Notes: generated by a model not told the origin, from the letters alone. 64,000 nucleotides of DNA from Magnetococcales bacterium (GCA_015228815.1 JADGCV010000009.1:55679-119678); one strand, 5' to 3'. Counted from the stretch's first letter, positions 8,809-18,477 are shown. Made by a program: numbers and translations.

Positions 8809-9141
8809 GAATCGTTTTTCCTCTTCCTTCTATGGTGATGTCCTCGATCCAACCCAAGGCCGTTTCAATGGCCGCCAAAGCGCTGCCAAAAAGTGGTAAA
8901 CCCCTGGACAATCCATGGAAAATCATGGGATTCTCTCAAGAATCACCGCTGGATGGATGTTCGCGTAACACAGAAATGCAATATTTGTACCGTCTTTACA
9001 ACAGATTGAAACAGATGCCGTCGCTCGGTTCGTCGTCGTTCGGTGCGCCGATGGGGGGGCAAGACCAGAGAGACCATCGGCACGACGTTTTAGTCATGAT
9101 CGATCGGCCTTGCCATCAACGGGGGTGGGAGGATCGGGTTC
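8809..9141. other. Divergent intergenic region without recognisable gene
   Basis: This stretch separates two divergently oriented genes and must hold both promoters. I see no clear repeat, hairpin or conserved small frame. A GGAGG site at its right end serves the gene starting at 9142. Confidence 0.5.
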
Positions 9142-9369
9142 ATGGTACGCATCGTTCTTTTTGGCGTGTTGCTGTATCTGGGATACCGGCTGGTGTTGCA
9201 TTTTCTGTTGTCGCCCAGGTCAGGCGCGGCGACGGCGGCATCCTCGGGACGGGACGCTGGCGATGATGCCCTGGTTGCCTGTGAAAAATGCGGGACCCGT
9301 GTACCACGACAGTCGATGGTGGTCCGGGGTGGGCATCTTTTTTGCGGTACCGAATGCGCCGGTTCATGA
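9142..9369 (+). CDS. PP0621-family small membrane-anchored zinc-ribbon protein
   Basis: The 75-residue protein has one N-terminal hydrophobic helix (IVLFGVLLYLGYRLVLHFLL), a short polar linker and a zinc-ribbon-like end (ACEKCGTRVP...HLFCGTEC). This is the layout of the PP0621 family of unknown function. A GGAGG ribosome site lies about nine bases before the ATG. It is probably a cytosol-facing membrane protein binding one zinc ion. Confidence 0.75.
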   Translation: MVRIVLFGVLLYLGYRLVLHFLLSPRSGAATAASSGRDAGDDALVACEKCGTRVPRQSMVVRGGHLFCGTECAGS

Positions 9370-9424
9370 TCGGCAATGGCTGGTGTGCCCACGTTTCCGG
9401 GTTCGCTGGTCGGGGAGGGGGTGT

Positions 9425-10426
9425 ATGCACGATTTGGCTCTTGCCGGATGGGAAATCGATCGAACCGGGTCCATCGACGCTCCCGAGGTGACGGTGGTGT
9501 TACCCGCCTGTAACGAGGCCTTGGCCATCGGTGGGGTTGTCGCGGCGCTCCGGGCGGCGCATCCAGCGTGGGAAATCCTGGTGGTCGATGACGGTTCCGT
9601 CGATCGTACCCGGGAGGAAGCCTTGGCCGCCGGGGCGCGGGTGATTCGTCATCCGCGAAACATGGGCAATGGCGCGGCCATCAAGACCGGCGCCGGGCAG
9701 GCACGCGGGGCGTATCTGGTTTTCATGGATGCCGACGGGCAGCACGGCGCCGAAATGGCGGGAGAACTCCTGGCTTTCCTGAAGGAGGGCCACGACATGG
9801 CGGTCGGGGCCCGTGCCCTGGATACCCATGCCGGCTGGAGGCGGCGTTGGGGCAATACTGCCCTCAATCGTTTCGCCTCGGTGATGACGGGGCAACCGAT
9901 TCCCGATCTGACCTCCGGGGTTCGGGCGGTTCACGGTGCCACCTTCAAACGTTTCCTCTATCTTCTTCCCAACGGGTTTTCCTACCCGACAACCATCACC
10001 ATGGCCTTCATGCGTTCGGGATTGAGTGTCGTCTTTCATCCCATCCGCGCCCGTCGGCGCACGGGGGTCAGCAAGATCAAGTTTTTTCGTGACGGCACCC
10101 GTTTCCTGATCATCATCATGAAGGTGATCACCTTGTATTCTCCGATGCGCATCTTTCTTCCGGTCAGCCTTTTTTTCTTTCTTACCGCCTTGGGATGGTA
10201 CCTTCATGTCTATGCCACCAGCGGTCGTTTGACCAACATGCCGGTCCTTCTGTTCACGGTGGCTGTGATGACCTTTCTAATTGGTCTTGTTTCGGAACAG
10301 ATCACGACCTTGCACATGGCCTTGTCCCAGCTTGATCTATCGGAAAAACGTAACTGCCAGGTACCTCCAGGGCCAAGAATTATTGAAAGAAAAAAGGGGG
10401 CTGGGGGATTGCCCCCAGGGTTTTGA
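9425..10426 (+). CDS. Membrane-anchored family 2 glycosyltransferase (dolichyl-P-mannose-synthase-like)
   Basis: The N-terminal GT-A domain has VTVVLPACNEALAIGGVV, the VVDDGSVDRT nucleotide-sugar motif and the metal-binding FMDADGQH (DxD-type). Two C-terminal hydrophobic helices follow (IFLPVSLFFFLTALGWYL and LLFTVAVMTFLIGLV). It probably transfers a sugar from a nucleotide donor to a polyprenyl-phosphate carrier. The ATG at 9425 has GGGGAGGGGG upstream. The last 25 or so residues (from QVPPGPRIIERKKG on) are encoded by the dispersed repeat, so the natural C-terminus was probably replaced or extended by the repeat. Confidence 0.85.
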   Translation: MHDLALAGWEIDRTGSIDAPEVTVVLPACNEALAIGGVVAALRAAHPAWEILVVDDGSVDRTREEALAAGARVIRHPRNMGNGAAIKTGAGQARGAYLVFMDADGQHGAEMAGELLAFLKEGHDMAVGARALDTHAGWRRRWGNTALNRFASVMTGQPIPDLTSGVRAVHGATFKRFLYLLPNGFSYPTTITMAFMRSGLSVVFHPIRARRRTGVSKIKFFRDGTRFLIIIMKVITLYSPMRIFLPVSLFFFLTALGWYLHVYATSGRLTNMPVLLFTVAVMTFLIGLVSEQITTLHMALSQLDLSEKRNCQVPPGPRIIERKKGAGGLPPGF

Positions 10427-10500
10427 TTTTGTTTTTGACTTTGTTTTTCACGCGCCATTTCACCCGAAGCGAATTTCCGCGGTTTTTGCGGAAAATGGGG
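10350..10500 (+). repeat. Dispersed repeat copy overlapping a gene end
   Basis: The element runs from TAACTGCCAGGTACCTCCAGGG through AATTATTGAAAGAAAAAAGGGG, a GGGGGATTGCCCCC hairpin and CAGGGTTTTGATTTTG, to CACGCGCCATTTCACCCGAAGCGAATTTCCGC. The same modules occur at 18.0 and 45.5 kb. Its first 75 bases are the 3' end of the glycosyltransferase gene. The hairpin and following T-rich stretch may terminate that transcript. It separates the glycosyltransferase from convergent phoU. Confidence 0.8.
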
Positions 10501-10570
10501 CTGTGCTTTTTTCTGGTCATTCATAACGTGGCACGTTATCATGATGCGACTGGACCGGATCGACGCGGCA

Positions 10571-11305
10571 TCAGGAATTTTGTTCTCCCGTCGTTTTGGC
10601 GGTGATGGAACAGGTCTTGTCCGCCTTCGGTCGTTCGAAGGTCGGTTTTTCTCCCTTGATCCGGTAATAGAGATCCTCGGCAATATTGGTGATGTGATCG
10701 CCGATCCGTTCCAGGTTTTTGGCGATGAACAAAAGATGGGTGCAGGAGCTGATGTTTTTCGGCGATTCGATCATGTGGGTCAGGAGTTCACGGAACATGC
10801 TGTCGTAAAGGGTGTCCAAGGCCTCATCCCCCTGCCAGATCGCCATGGCGGTGTCCGCTTTTTCGTCGATCCAGGCGCGGCGCATGTGGTCGAGTTGCTC
10901 CAGGACCATGAATCCCATGACCCGGAGTCCGCCCGAGGCCTCCGGCAAAGGATGCAATGCCAGGACTCCGACCCGTTTGCTGATGTTCTTGCTGAAATCG
11001 CCCATCCGTTCCAGTTCGGAGGAGGCTTTCTGGATGGCCACCACCCAGCGCAGATCATCGGCCATGGGAGAGCGCAGGGCGAGAATACGGATCGACTCCT
11101 CTTCGATCGCCAGATCCAGGGCATCCACCTCGGAATCTCTCTGGATCACCTCCTGGGCGAGCGACAGGTCGAACCGTCCGACGGCGAGCATGGCATCGTT
11201 GATCATGCCATGCACCCGCTCGAACTGACGGATGAGCAGGGCATCCAGGCGCGTGAGTTCTTCATCAAAGGCGGCCACGGTATGGGGCGGGGGACTTTTG
11301 GGCAT
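10571..11305 (-). CDS. phoU: Phosphate-signalling protein PhoU
   Basis: The 244-residue all-helical protein has the duplicated PhoU three-helix repeats with the acidic metal-binding motifs (SSELERMGDFSKNISKRV and AKNLERIGDHITNIAEDL). PhoU links the Pst transporter to the PhoR sensor kinase and keeps the Pho regulon off when phosphate is plentiful. It is the last gene of the pstCAB-phoU operon, 35 bp after pstB. AGGAAAA precedes the start. Confidence 0.95.
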   Translation of the reverse strand: MPKSPPPHTVAAFDEELTRLDALLIRQFERVHGMINDAMLAVGRFDLSLAQEVIQRDSEVDALDLAIEEESIRILALRSPMADDLRWVVAIQKASSELERMGDFSKNISKRVGVLALHPLPEASGGLRVMGFMVLEQLDHMRRAWIDEKADTAMAIWQGDEALDTLYDSMFRELLTHMIESPKNISSCTHLLFIAKNLERIGDHITNIAEDLYYRIKGEKPTFERPKADKTCSITAKTTGEQNS

Positions 11306-11340
11306 GAGGGTTTTCCTGTCTGTGACGTGAACCCGTGGTT

Positions 11341-12183
11341 TCAGCCGAAACGACCGGTCACATAGCCTTTGGTACGTTCCTGTTTTGGATTGGTAAAGAT
11401 GACTCCGGTCTGATCGAACTCGACCAGCTCTCCCAAATGAAAGAAACCGGTATAGTGCGAAACCCGCGCCGCCTGCTGCATGGAATGGGTGACGATGACG
11501 ATGGTGTAGTTGCTGGAAAGGTCATCGATCAATTCTTCGATGCGTGCGGTGGCGATGGGATCGAGGGCGGAACAGGGCTCGTCCATCAGGACCATTTCGG
11601 GATTGACGGCGATGGCCCGGGCGATGCAGAGCCGTTGTTGCTGTCCGCCCGAGAGGCTGGTTCCCGGTTCCTTGAGCCGATCCTTGACCTCGTTCCACAG
11701 GCCCGCCTTGGTCAGGCTGGTTTCGACGATCCGATCCATTTCGGCCCGGTCGCGGGTCATGCCATGGATGCGCGGTCCATAGGCAATGTTGTCGTAGATC
11801 GATTTGGGGAAGGGATTGGGCTTTTGGAAGACCATTCCGACCCGGGCGCGCAGTTGGACGACATCGACGGAAGGGCCGTAAATGTCGTCGTTGTCGAGGG
11901 TGATGGATCCGGTGACGCGACATCCCGGAACGGTATCGTTCATGCGGTTGAGGCATTTGAGGAAGGTACTTTTGCCGCAGCCCGAGGGTCCGATGAGGGC
12001 GGTGACGCGGTTGAGTCGGATGGGGAGGGAAACTTCGGTCAGGGCCTGTTTTTCGCCATAGTAGACGCAAACGTGTTGGGAATCCATCTTGACCGGCTCT
12101 CCTGGCGGGGAGGCGGCTGCGGAAGGGTTGGTCGAAGTGGCGTGGAAGTCGCCGGAAGTTTTGAGCGTAAAAGAATTTTTCAC
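11341..12183 (-). CDS. pstB: Phosphate ABC transporter ATPase PstB
   Basis: This is the ATP-binding subunit of the high-affinity phosphate transporter. It shows Walker A (GPSGCGKST), the PstB-typical LNRMND, the Q-loop region [12 protein letters not shown], the LSGGQQQRL signature and Walker [13 protein letters not shown]. The frame is open upstream to 12240, but that would overlap pstA. GTG codons at 12192 and 12183 follow the pstA stop directly. I prefer 12183 with TAGGGTG upstream. This gives a polar extension of about 32 residues ahead of the usual start. Confidence 0.93.
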   Translation of the reverse strand: MKNSFTLKTSGDFHATSTNPSAAASPPGEPVKMDSQHVCVYYGEKQALTEVSLPIRLNRVTALIGPSGCGKSTFLKCLNRMNDTVPGCRVTGSITLDNDDIYGPSVDVVQLRARVGMVFQKPNPFPKSIYDNIAYGPRIHGMTRDRAEMDRIVETSLTKAGLWNEVKDRLKEPGTSLSGGQQQRLCIARAIAVNPEMVLMDEPCSALDPIATARIEELIDDLSSNYTIVIVTHSMQQAARVSHYTGFFHLGELVEFDQTGVIFTNPKQERTKGYVTGRFG

Positions 12184-12193
12184 GTGGGTCACC

Positions 12194-13480
12194 CTACCAG
12201 CGCCGTTCGACACGGTTGCGAATATAGACCGCCAGGGCATTCATGGCAATCAGAAAGACCAGGAGCACCAGGGTCGCTCCGGAGGTTTTTTCGAGAAAGG
12301 CCCGTTCAGGGCTGTCGGCCCAGAGGAAGATTTGCACCGGCAGGACGGTCGCGGGATCCAGGACATTTCCAGGGAGGTCCATGATGAAGGCGACCATGCC
12401 GATCATGAGGAGCGGCGCGGTCTCTCCAAGGGCGCGGGCCATGCTGATGATGGTTCCGGTGAGCATTCCCGGGGCGGCGAGGGGGAGGACATGGTGGAGG
12501 ACGACCTGAAGGGGGCTGGCGCCCAGTGCGCGGGCGCCGTCGCGAATGGCGTCGGGAACCGCCTTGAGCGAGGCGCGGGTGGCAATGACCAGGGTCGGAA
12601 GGGTCATCATCGCCAGCGTCAGACCGCCGACAAGGGGGGCGGAGCGGGGCAGATGCATGACATTGAGATAAAGGGCGAGTCCCAGCAGGCCGAAGACAAT
12701 CGAGGGGACGGCGGCAAGATTGTTGATGTTGACCTCGATGAAGTCGGCCCAGCGTCCCTTGGTGGCGAACTCTTCAAGGTAGACCGCCGAGGCGACGCCC
12801 AGGGGAAACGAAACGAGGAAGGTGATGAGCAGGGTCAGCGTGGAACCCTTGATGGCTCCGAGGATTCCGGCAAGTTCAGGATTGCGGGAATCGCCGTTCT
12901 CGAAGAAAACCCAGTTGAACTGAATGTCCAGGCGGCCATTCTTTTCGAGGAGTTCGATCCATTGGGCCTGTTTGTCGGAGATGTGCCGTGACGATTCGGC
13001 CTGATTGCGCGGGACTTCCCCCTTGACCCACATGTCCACTTCATCGGCGGCGGTCAACCAGATTTTCCGGGTTGTGGCCAGCCATTCGGGATGATGGATG
13101 AGTTCCTGTTGCAGCTGATGGGCCGCTCCCTCGCTCAGGAGTTTATAAAGACTCATTTTTTCAGTACGTTCACGGACCTCGGGAAAGAGGGCGTTCATGG
13201 CGTTTTTCAGGACGGCGCGATGGTCGCCCCGGACCAGGGAGTCTTCGGAATGGTTGCCGTCGGGATCGAGGAGTGCGGGATCGAAGGAGACATCGAGGAG
13301 GATCCGGGTTTGCACGAAGGCCATCGAGCCGTTGACGATCATGGTTCCCAGAAGGAGCAGCAACATGGCCAGGGCCGTGGCCAGACCGGCGATGCCGTAC
13401 CAGCGGAAGCGGCGGCTGGCGGCATGGCGGCGTGCCAGATGTTTTTGTTGTTCTGGAGTTGTCTTGGCGAATGCGCTCAT
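12194..13480 (-). CDS. pstA: Phosphate ABC transporter permease PstA
   Basis: The 428-residue permease has an N-terminal membrane helix (residues 30-52), a long periplasmic insertion of about 150 residues as in the DUF3333-type PstA proteins, and a C-terminal five-helix BPD transport domain. The EAA-type loop is [20 protein letters not shown]. It pairs with PstC to form the phosphate channel. It follows pstC by 10 bp and abuts pstB. Confidence 0.93.
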   Translation of the reverse strand: MSAFAKTTPEQQKHLARRHAASRRFRWYGIAGLATALAMLLLLLGTMIVNGSMAFVQTRILLDVSFDPALLDPDGNHSEDSLVRGDHRAVLKNAMNALFPEVRERTEKMSLYKLLSEGAAHQLQQELIHHPEWLATTRKIWLTAADEVDMWVKGEVPRNQAESSRHISDKQAQWIELLEKNGRLDIQFNWVFFENGDSRNPELAGILGAIKGSTLTLLITFLVSFPLGVASAVYLEEFATKGRWADFIEVNINNLAAVPSIVFGLLGLALYLNVMHLPRSAPLVGGLTLAMMTLPTLVIATRASLKAVPDAIRDGARALGASPLQVVLHHVLPLAAPGMLTGTIISMARALGETAPLLMIGMVAFIMDLPGNVLDPATVLPVQIFLWADSPERAFLEKTSGATLVLLVFLIAMNALAVYIRNRVERRW

Positions 13481-13490
13481 GGTCAGGCCC

Positions 13491-14864
13491 TCATTGTTTC
13501 TCGTGGTAGCGTTTCACCACCCCGAGGGCGATGACGTTGAGGATCAGGGTGACGAAAAAGAGGGTCAGCCCGAGGGCGAAGGCGGCCAGGGTTTTGGGGC
13601 TGTCGAACTCCTGGTCGCCGACGAGGAGGGTGACGATCTGCACGGTGACGGTGGTCATGGCCTGAAGGGGGTTGGCCGTCAGGTTGGCGGCGAGTCCGGC
13701 GGCCATGACCACGATCATCGTTTCACCGACGGCCCGGGAGATCGCCAGGAGCAGGGCGCCGACGATTCCGGGGAGGGCCGCGGGCAGGACGACCTGACGG
13801 ATCGTTTCCGCCTCGGTCGCGCCCATGGCGAGGGAACCGTCGCGAATGGCCTGGGGGACGGCGTTGATGACATCGTCCGACAGCGACGAGACGAAGGGGA
13901 TGATCATGATGCCCATGACAAGGCCTGCGGCCAGGGCGCTTTCGGAAGCGACATCCAGTCCCAGGTCCGTCCCCAGGGAGGCGATGGCCGGGGCGACGCT
14001 CAAGGCGGCGAAGAGTCCATAGACGACCGTGGGGACCCCGGCGAGAATTTCAAGGGCCGGTTTGACCCAGCTGCGCACGCGGGGGGACGCGAATTCGGAA
14101 AGATAGATGGCGCAGAACAATCCCACCGGAGCGGCGACGATGATGGATATTCCGGTGATCATCAACGTGCCGGCAAACAGCGGCACGGCGCCGAAGGAAC
14201 CGGTTCCGCCGACCTGGTCGGCGCGGATGGCGGTTTGCGGGCTCCATTGCAGGCCGAAAAGAAAGTCGGTGGCGGGGATGCTGGTAAAGAAACGGAGGGT
14301 TTCGAAGATCAGGGAGAGGACGATTCCCGTGGTGATGAAAAGAGAGATGGAGGAGGCCCCGATCAAGAGCCAGCCGACGATCCGTTCGACCTCCATGCGG
14401 GCGCGGAATGCGGCGTGGATCCGTTTCCATGCATGGTGGCAGCCGGCCAATCCCAGTCCCAACGTAAGCAGGGCCAGCAGCAGCTCGGCATTGTGATGAA
14501 GGCGTTGCATGGTTTGGATCGATTCGGCAGGGATCCCCATGGCATCGCTGAAAGGCATTTGTCCGCCGGCGACGAGGGTGATTTTATTGATGAGAACCGA
14601 TTGCACCATGGGGTCGGAGGTTCGGACCGTCTCGGGTAGGGAGGACAGAACAAGGTGGTTCACGGCCCAGGTGACGGTCACGGCGAAGAGCGCCATCACC
14701 AGGAGTCCGGGGAGAAGAGACCACAGCGCCACATACACTCCGTGATAACGGGGCAATGAATGCAGCCGTTCTCCCTTGGCCAGGACCTGGCTTTTGTAAT
14801 TGCCCAGGGCGTAGCCGGCCAGAGCCAAAATGGCCAGGTAGATTCCCGTCGATTGGAGACCCAT
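13491..14864 (-). CDS. pstC: Phosphate ABC transporter permease PstC
   Basis: The 457-residue membrane protein has a long N-terminal region with extra helices and a BPD transport domain at the C-terminus. The EAA loop is INAVPQAIRDGSLAMGATEAET, and LFAGTLMITGISIIVAAPVGL and IMIIPFVSS are typical of PstC. It is the first gene of this operon. No pstS lies upstream; a PstS-like protein is encoded separately at 18.6 kb. Confidence 0.93.
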   Translation of the reverse strand: MGLQSTGIYLAILALAGYALGNYKSQVLAKGERLHSLPRYHGVYVALWSLLPGLLVMALFAVTVTWAVNHLVLSSLPETVRTSDPMVQSVLINKITLVAGGQMPFSDAMGIPAESIQTMQRLHHNAELLLALLTLGLGLAGCHHAWKRIHAAFRARMEVERIVGWLLIGASSISLFITTGIVLSLIFETLRFFTSIPATDFLFGLQWSPQTAIRADQVGGTGSFGAVPLFAGTLMITGISIIVAAPVGLFCAIYLSEFASPRVRSWVKPALEILAGVPTVVYGLFAALSVAPAIASLGTDLGLDVASESALAAGLVMGIMIIPFVSSLSDDVINAVPQAIRDGSLAMGATEAETIRQVVLPAALPGIVGALLLAISRAVGETMIVVMAAGLAANLTANPLQAMTTVTVQIVTLLVGDQEFDSPKTLAAFALGLTLFFVTLILNVIALGVVKRYHEKQ

Positions 14865-15080
14865 GATTGATGTGCCCTCGTTTGCCCCAAGGGAGTTGAA
14901 ACGTTCGATCCTTGATTCTGGTACGACATCAAGTTCCGTGCCAGAAGATCATTTCCGCGCGACATCCGATCGAACGGCATGTAATTCATTGATAGAACAC
15001 GATAAAATATGTATTGAAAAATATGTTGGCAGGGAAGGATTTCATCAATTTTCAGTTTGATCATCAAGGATTCTTCAAAC

Positions 15081-15099
15081 TAAGGAACGATTCCTTAGC
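15081..15099. promoter_or_regulatory. 19-bp perfect palindrome in the pstC / AlbA_2-remnant intergenic region
   Basis: CTAAGGAA-CGA-TTCCTTAG is a perfect inverted repeat with 8-bp arms. It lies in the 314-bp region (14865-15178) between divergently oriented pstC and the decayed AlbA_2-type gene. There is no T-tract, so an operator is more likely than a terminator. I did not find convincing Pho boxes in the same region and see nothing else in it. Confidence 0.4.
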
Positions 15100-15178
15100 G
15101 CCGGTTGCTTTCGAGGTCGGCGGCAGGCATGCTTAAGATTGTGGCCCGAGGATGGGATGGAGCAAGAGGGAGCGACGG

Positions 15179-15710
15179 ATGACGGATGCGGAATTGGAAA
15201 TCTATCTGGAAGATCTGGAATCGGATCGGGTCGAGCGCAAGGAGTCGGAACGGGCGGGGGACAAGATTTGTCAGGCGATATGTGCCTTTGCCAACGATAT
15301 GCCCGATCATCGGTTGCCGGGCGTGATCTTTGTGGGCGTCAAGGATCAGGGTTCTTTCACCGGTCTTGCCATCACCGATCAACTGCTACAGAATCTTTTC
15401 GCCATGCGTTCGGATGGAAATATTGTTCCACTCCCGGCGATGACGGTGCAAATGGTTCAGGGACCGGGTGGAAATTTTCAGTCCTGGCGGTCCCTATGGG
15501 CAAGTGACAAGGAATAATTTTGGCAAACCTGGGGCCTATGGCTATCGTAATCCAAATCTGGCCACGGTATTGAAGGACCTTGGTTATGTTCAACAATTTG
15601 GCATGGGGATTGGCATGACCAGAAAGGCGATGGCGGAAAATGGCAATCCACCACCGGAATTTCAGGTTGAAGAGACCCATCTGACTGTCGTCTTGAGGAA
15701 GCGTCCATGA
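15179..15710 (+). pseudogene. Decayed AlbA_2 / HATPase_c_4 (Schlafen-like ATP-binding) gene
   Basis: The first part, from the ATG at 15179, encodes an AlbA_2 domain: DLESDRVERKES, ICAFANDMPDH and GVIFVGVKDQGSFTGL. After VQMVQGPGG the frame changes. From about 15468 the next frame encodes the C-terminal ATPase-like segment EIFSPGGPYGQVTRNNFGKPGAYGYRNPNLA...LGYVQQFGMGI. Intact relatives have a few hundred residues between these parts, so an internal deletion has removed the middle and shifted the frame. The 3' end overlaps the ParA start as ATGA, which shows they were once co-translated. Confidence 0.75.
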
Positions 15711-16702
15711 ATGTTCCGGTCATTGCGTTTTTCAACAACAAAGGTGGCGTTGGTACGACTTCCCTGGTGTACCACATATCCTGGATGATGTCCGAACTGG
15801 GATTGTGTGTCGTGGCGGTCGATCTGGATCCTCAGGGAACTCTTTCGACGGCCTTTCTCGATGAAAATGAATTGGAATCATTGTGGCCGGAGAACGGGAA
15901 TGCGGCCACGATTTTCGAGGCCATCCGACCGATCAAGGAAGGTGATGGCGATGTCGCCGAGCCAAGACTTGTCCGAATCAATCGAGGCTTGTATTTGATT
16001 CCAGGAGATCTGGCGTTATCTTCGTTCGAGGATGATCTGTCCGAAACCTGGGCCAGGTGTCTTGGAGGTGATCAGCGCGCCTTCCGAATCACCTCCGCGT
16101 TTTGGCGTGTATTGCGGACCGGGGCGCGGCAGTGCGCCGCGGATGTGGTGTTGGTGGATCTTGGGCCCAATCTTGGGGCCATCAATCGTTCGGCGATGAT
16201 TGCTTCCGATTACCTGGTCATTCCTCTGGCGCCGGATCTTTTTTCATTGCAGGGGGTGTGCAATCTGGGATCAGCCTTGCGTCAGTGGCGCGGGGATTGG
16301 AAGAAAAGGCTGGATGAGGTCAAAGAATCCACCCTGGACCTTCCAGGGGGAACTCCGCGGCCCGTCGGGTATATTGTCATGCAGCGTCTGGTTCGTCTGG
16401 ATCGTCCTGTCACGTCTTATGATCAATGGATCAACCGGATTCCCGTGGATTACCGCAAGTTTATTTTGGGCGAATCCAATCCGGAAGGCGTAAACGTTGC
16501 CAACGATCCTCATTGCTTCATGTCACTGAAGCCCTACAACAGTCTCATGCCCATGGCCCAGGAGGTGCGCAAACCTGTTTTTCATTTGAAACAGGCGGAT
16601 GGTGCCCTGGGTGCGTATATCCATGCGGTTCACGGCGCGTTCGCGGATTTTGAAAAACTTTCACGCGAGATCGCCAACAGGGTCGGAATATCCATTCCAT
16701 GA
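15707..16702 (+). CDS. ParA-family ATPase (orphan)
   Basis: The 331-residue protein has the deviant Walker A NNKGGVGTTS near the N-terminus, the A-prime motif VAVDLDPQGTLS and Walker B DVVLVDLGPNLGAINR. The C-terminal third (GYIVMQRLVRLDRPV...LMPMAQEVRKPVFHL) is of the ParA type found next to AlbA_2/HATPase proteins. There is no ParB or parS-like array nearby, so chromosome partitioning is unlikely. It was probably the partner of the now-broken upstream gene. Confidence 0.8.
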   Translation: MNVPVIAFFNNKGGVGTTSLVYHISWMMSELGLCVVAVDLDPQGTLSTAFLDENELESLWPENGNAATIFEAIRPIKEGDGDVAEPRLVRINRGLYLIPGDLALSSFEDDLSETWARCLGGDQRAFRITSAFWRVLRTGARQCAADVVLVDLGPNLGAINRSAMIASDYLVIPLAPDLFSLQGVCNLGSALRQWRGDWKKRLDEVKESTLDLPGGTPRPVGYIVMQRLVRLDRPVTSYDQWINRIPVDYRKFILGESNPEGVNVANDPHCFMSLKPYNSLMPMAQEVRKPVFHLKQADGALGAYIHAVHGAFADFEKLSREIANRVGISIP

Positions 16703-16706
16703 TCGT

Positions 16707-17966
16707 TCAGTACGTTTGGGAATTCATGCTCGATACCTGGGCCAATTCCGTTGCGACCAGGGTCCAGATGGAAGAGTCGCCCCCGGTTTCCAGACAGTCG
16801 TCGCGGGGACTGACGACCAGGGAAATCAGGTTGGTGACCCGTCCCCAAAGTTGGTTGTTGTCGTTCCCCGTCACCGAGAGTCGCAATCGATAGGGGCCGG
16901 GCATGAGTGGAAGATGGGGCACATGGAGGTCGAGGGTATGAAGCCCTTGGGGCAGGGAGGGGCGGCGATCCAGGGGACCGGGCATGCTGAACAATGCGGC
17001 GGTGATGTACCCATGGTAGGGCTCGGCCATGAAGGAAAAATGGGGCTGTTGCAAAAACTGGCGCGCTTCCATGACCAGTCGCAGGGTCATCGGTTCCCCG
17101 TTGCGAATGATGCCATCGCGTTCACCTCTGCCGTTGAACAGGATTGCTTCGCGAATCCAGATGTACGCCTCGGAACCGGGATGGTGAATGATTCCCTTGT
17201 CATGGGCTTCCAGATTGGCGGATGCATAGCGTCCGATCACTTCCATGGTGGGACCGACATGTTCCAGGTGTCCCTTTCTCAGGTACATGGCGCTGGTACA
17301 CAAACGGTCCACCTGGGAAAGATTGTGGGAAACAAACACAACCGCGACACCCGATTTCGCCAACCGATGCATCCGATCCAGGGCCTTGTTGCGGAAAACC
17401 ATGTCGCCCACGGACAATACCTCGTCCACAAGCAGAATATCGGGTGACATGTGGATGGCGACGGCAAATCCAAGCCGGGCGCGCATTCCAGAGCTGTAGT
17501 TGCGCACCGGGGTATCGATAAATTCGCCGATGTCGGCGAATTCGATGATTTCATCCATGCGGTTGTTGATTTCACGGCGGGAAAGTCCCAGAATTGCCGC
17601 ATTGATGTGAATATTTTCCCGGCCACTCAAAATGGGGCTGAATCCTGCACCCAACTGGATCAGTGCTCCGACCCGTCCACGAACGACCACCCGTCCACGG
17701 TCGGGTTTGACAAGTCCGTTGATTAAACGCAAAAGAGTTGTTTTTCCCGAGCCATTTGGACCGATCAGACCGACGACATCCCCACGTCGGATGGTGAAAC
17801 TGACATTCCGAACTGCCCAGAATTCATCCCGACGCAATTCAGCCGAGGCGTTTCCACCACACAGTTCCCGACCGACATCGGTCACGCCATACCACAGCGA
17901 CCTTTTAAGATCGAGACAAAATTTTTTGCCGACGTTCTCTCCATGGATCAATACTTCTTCCGGCAT
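16707..17966 (-). CDS. O-antigen-type polysaccharide ABC transporter ATPase (Wzt-like)
   Basis: The N-terminal 250 residues are an ABC ATPase: Walker A GPNGSGKTT, the polysaccharide-exporter features LGAGFSPILSGRENIHINAAILGL, signature YSSGMRARLGFAVA and Walker B ILLVDEVLSVGD. The C-terminal 150 residues form a beta-rich domain like the substrate-recognition domain of Wzt. GGAGG precedes the start. No Wzm permease or glycan cluster is adjacent, so it acts with a permease encoded elsewhere or is a remnant of a larger cluster. Confidence 0.88.
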   Translation of the reverse strand: MPEEVLIHGENVGKKFCLDLKRSLWYGVTDVGRELCGGNASAELRRDEFWAVRNVSFTIRRGDVVGLIGPNGSGKTTLLRLINGLVKPDRGRVVVRGRVGALIQLGAGFSPILSGRENIHINAAILGLSRREINNRMDEIIEFADIGEFIDTPVRNYSSGMRARLGFAVAIHMSPDILLVDEVLSVGDMVFRNKALDRMHRLAKSGVAVVFVSHNLSQVDRLCTSAMYLRKGHLEHVGPTMEVIGRYASANLEAHDKGIIHHPGSEAYIWIREAILFNGRGERDGIIRNGEPMTLRLVMEARQFLQQPHFSFMAEPYHGYITAALFSMPGPLDRRPSLPQGLHTLDLHVPHLPLMPGPYRLRLSVTGNDNNQLWGRVTNLISLVVSPRDDCLETGGDSSIWTLVATELAQVSSMNSQTY

Positions 17967-17997
17967 TCCGGCCTCCGTTGGCGTAGCCGTTCAGGCC

Positions 17998-18145
17998 CCT
18001 CCCCGTATTAAAATTATTGAAAGAAAAAAGGGGTCTGGGGGATTTCCCCCAGGGTTTTGACTTTGTTTTTCCACGCGCCATTTCACCCGAAGCAAATTTC
18101 CGCTTTCTTTCAATAATTGAATCCGGAAGGTACCTGGGCAGTTAC
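17998..18145 (+). repeat. Dispersed repeat copy with inverted ends
   Basis: The copy starts with AAATTATTGAAAGAAAAAAGGGG at about 18008 and contains a GGGGGATTTCCCCC hairpin, CAGGGTTTTGACTTTG and CACGCGCCATTTCACCCGAAGC. It ends with CTTTCAATAATTGA near 18117, the inverted form of its start. GGTACCTGGGCAGTTACC follows at 18129. The inverted ends suggest a small non-autonomous mobile or REP-type element. It lies upstream of the Wzt-like gene, which reads away from it. Confidence 0.8.
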
Positions 18146-18165
18146 CTTCTATCCGGAGTCCGGCG

Positions 18166-18477
18166 TCAACTCCGGACCGCACGTCCCAGTTTTTCTTCGA
18201 TGCTTGCGATTTTTCCAGTCAATCGATCCCGGGCATTCTTGCGAATATCGGCCTTCAGCACCAGAGAGACACGCTGACAATCTTCAAGCATGCGATCATG
18301 GCATTTTTTGACAACCGCCATCACCTCATCCCATTCCCCCTCCAGAGTCGTCCCCATCGGTCCCAATCGATAGGGAAGACCCGAGGTATCGATGATGTCG
18401 AGGGAACGGGCGACATAAGTACTGACGCTTTCACCCTTGTCCAATGGTGTCATGGAAAATTCAAGCAGGACACTCAC
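18166..18477 (-). CDS. MTH1187-family thiamine-binding-like protein
   Basis: The 103-residue protein (MSVLLEFSMTPLDKGESVSTYVARSLDII...YRLGPMGTTLEGEWDEVMAVVKKCH) matches the MTH1187/YkoF-like ferredoxin-fold family. Members are small cytosolic proteins that bind thiamine-like ligands and are often uncharacterised. The start is GTG with AGGAG eight bases upstream. It follows the PstS-like gene by about 80 bp in the same direction. Confidence 0.85.
   Translation of the reverse strand: MSVLLEFSMTPLDKGESVSTYVARSLDIIDTSGLPYRLGPMGTTLEGEWDEVMAVVKKCHDRMLEDCQRVSLVLKADIRKNARDRLTGKIASIEEKLGRAVRS

Noticed and set aside
13197..14639. Open frame of about 480 codons antisense to pstA/pstC
   Set aside because: The glycine- and aspartate-rich translation is typical of antisense frames in GC-rich DNA, and both pst genes are unmistakable.
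15707..16702. ParA as part of a chromosome or plasmid partition locus
   Set aside because: No ParB gene or clustered centromere-like repeats are adjacent, and the coupled partner is an AlbA_2-type remnant.
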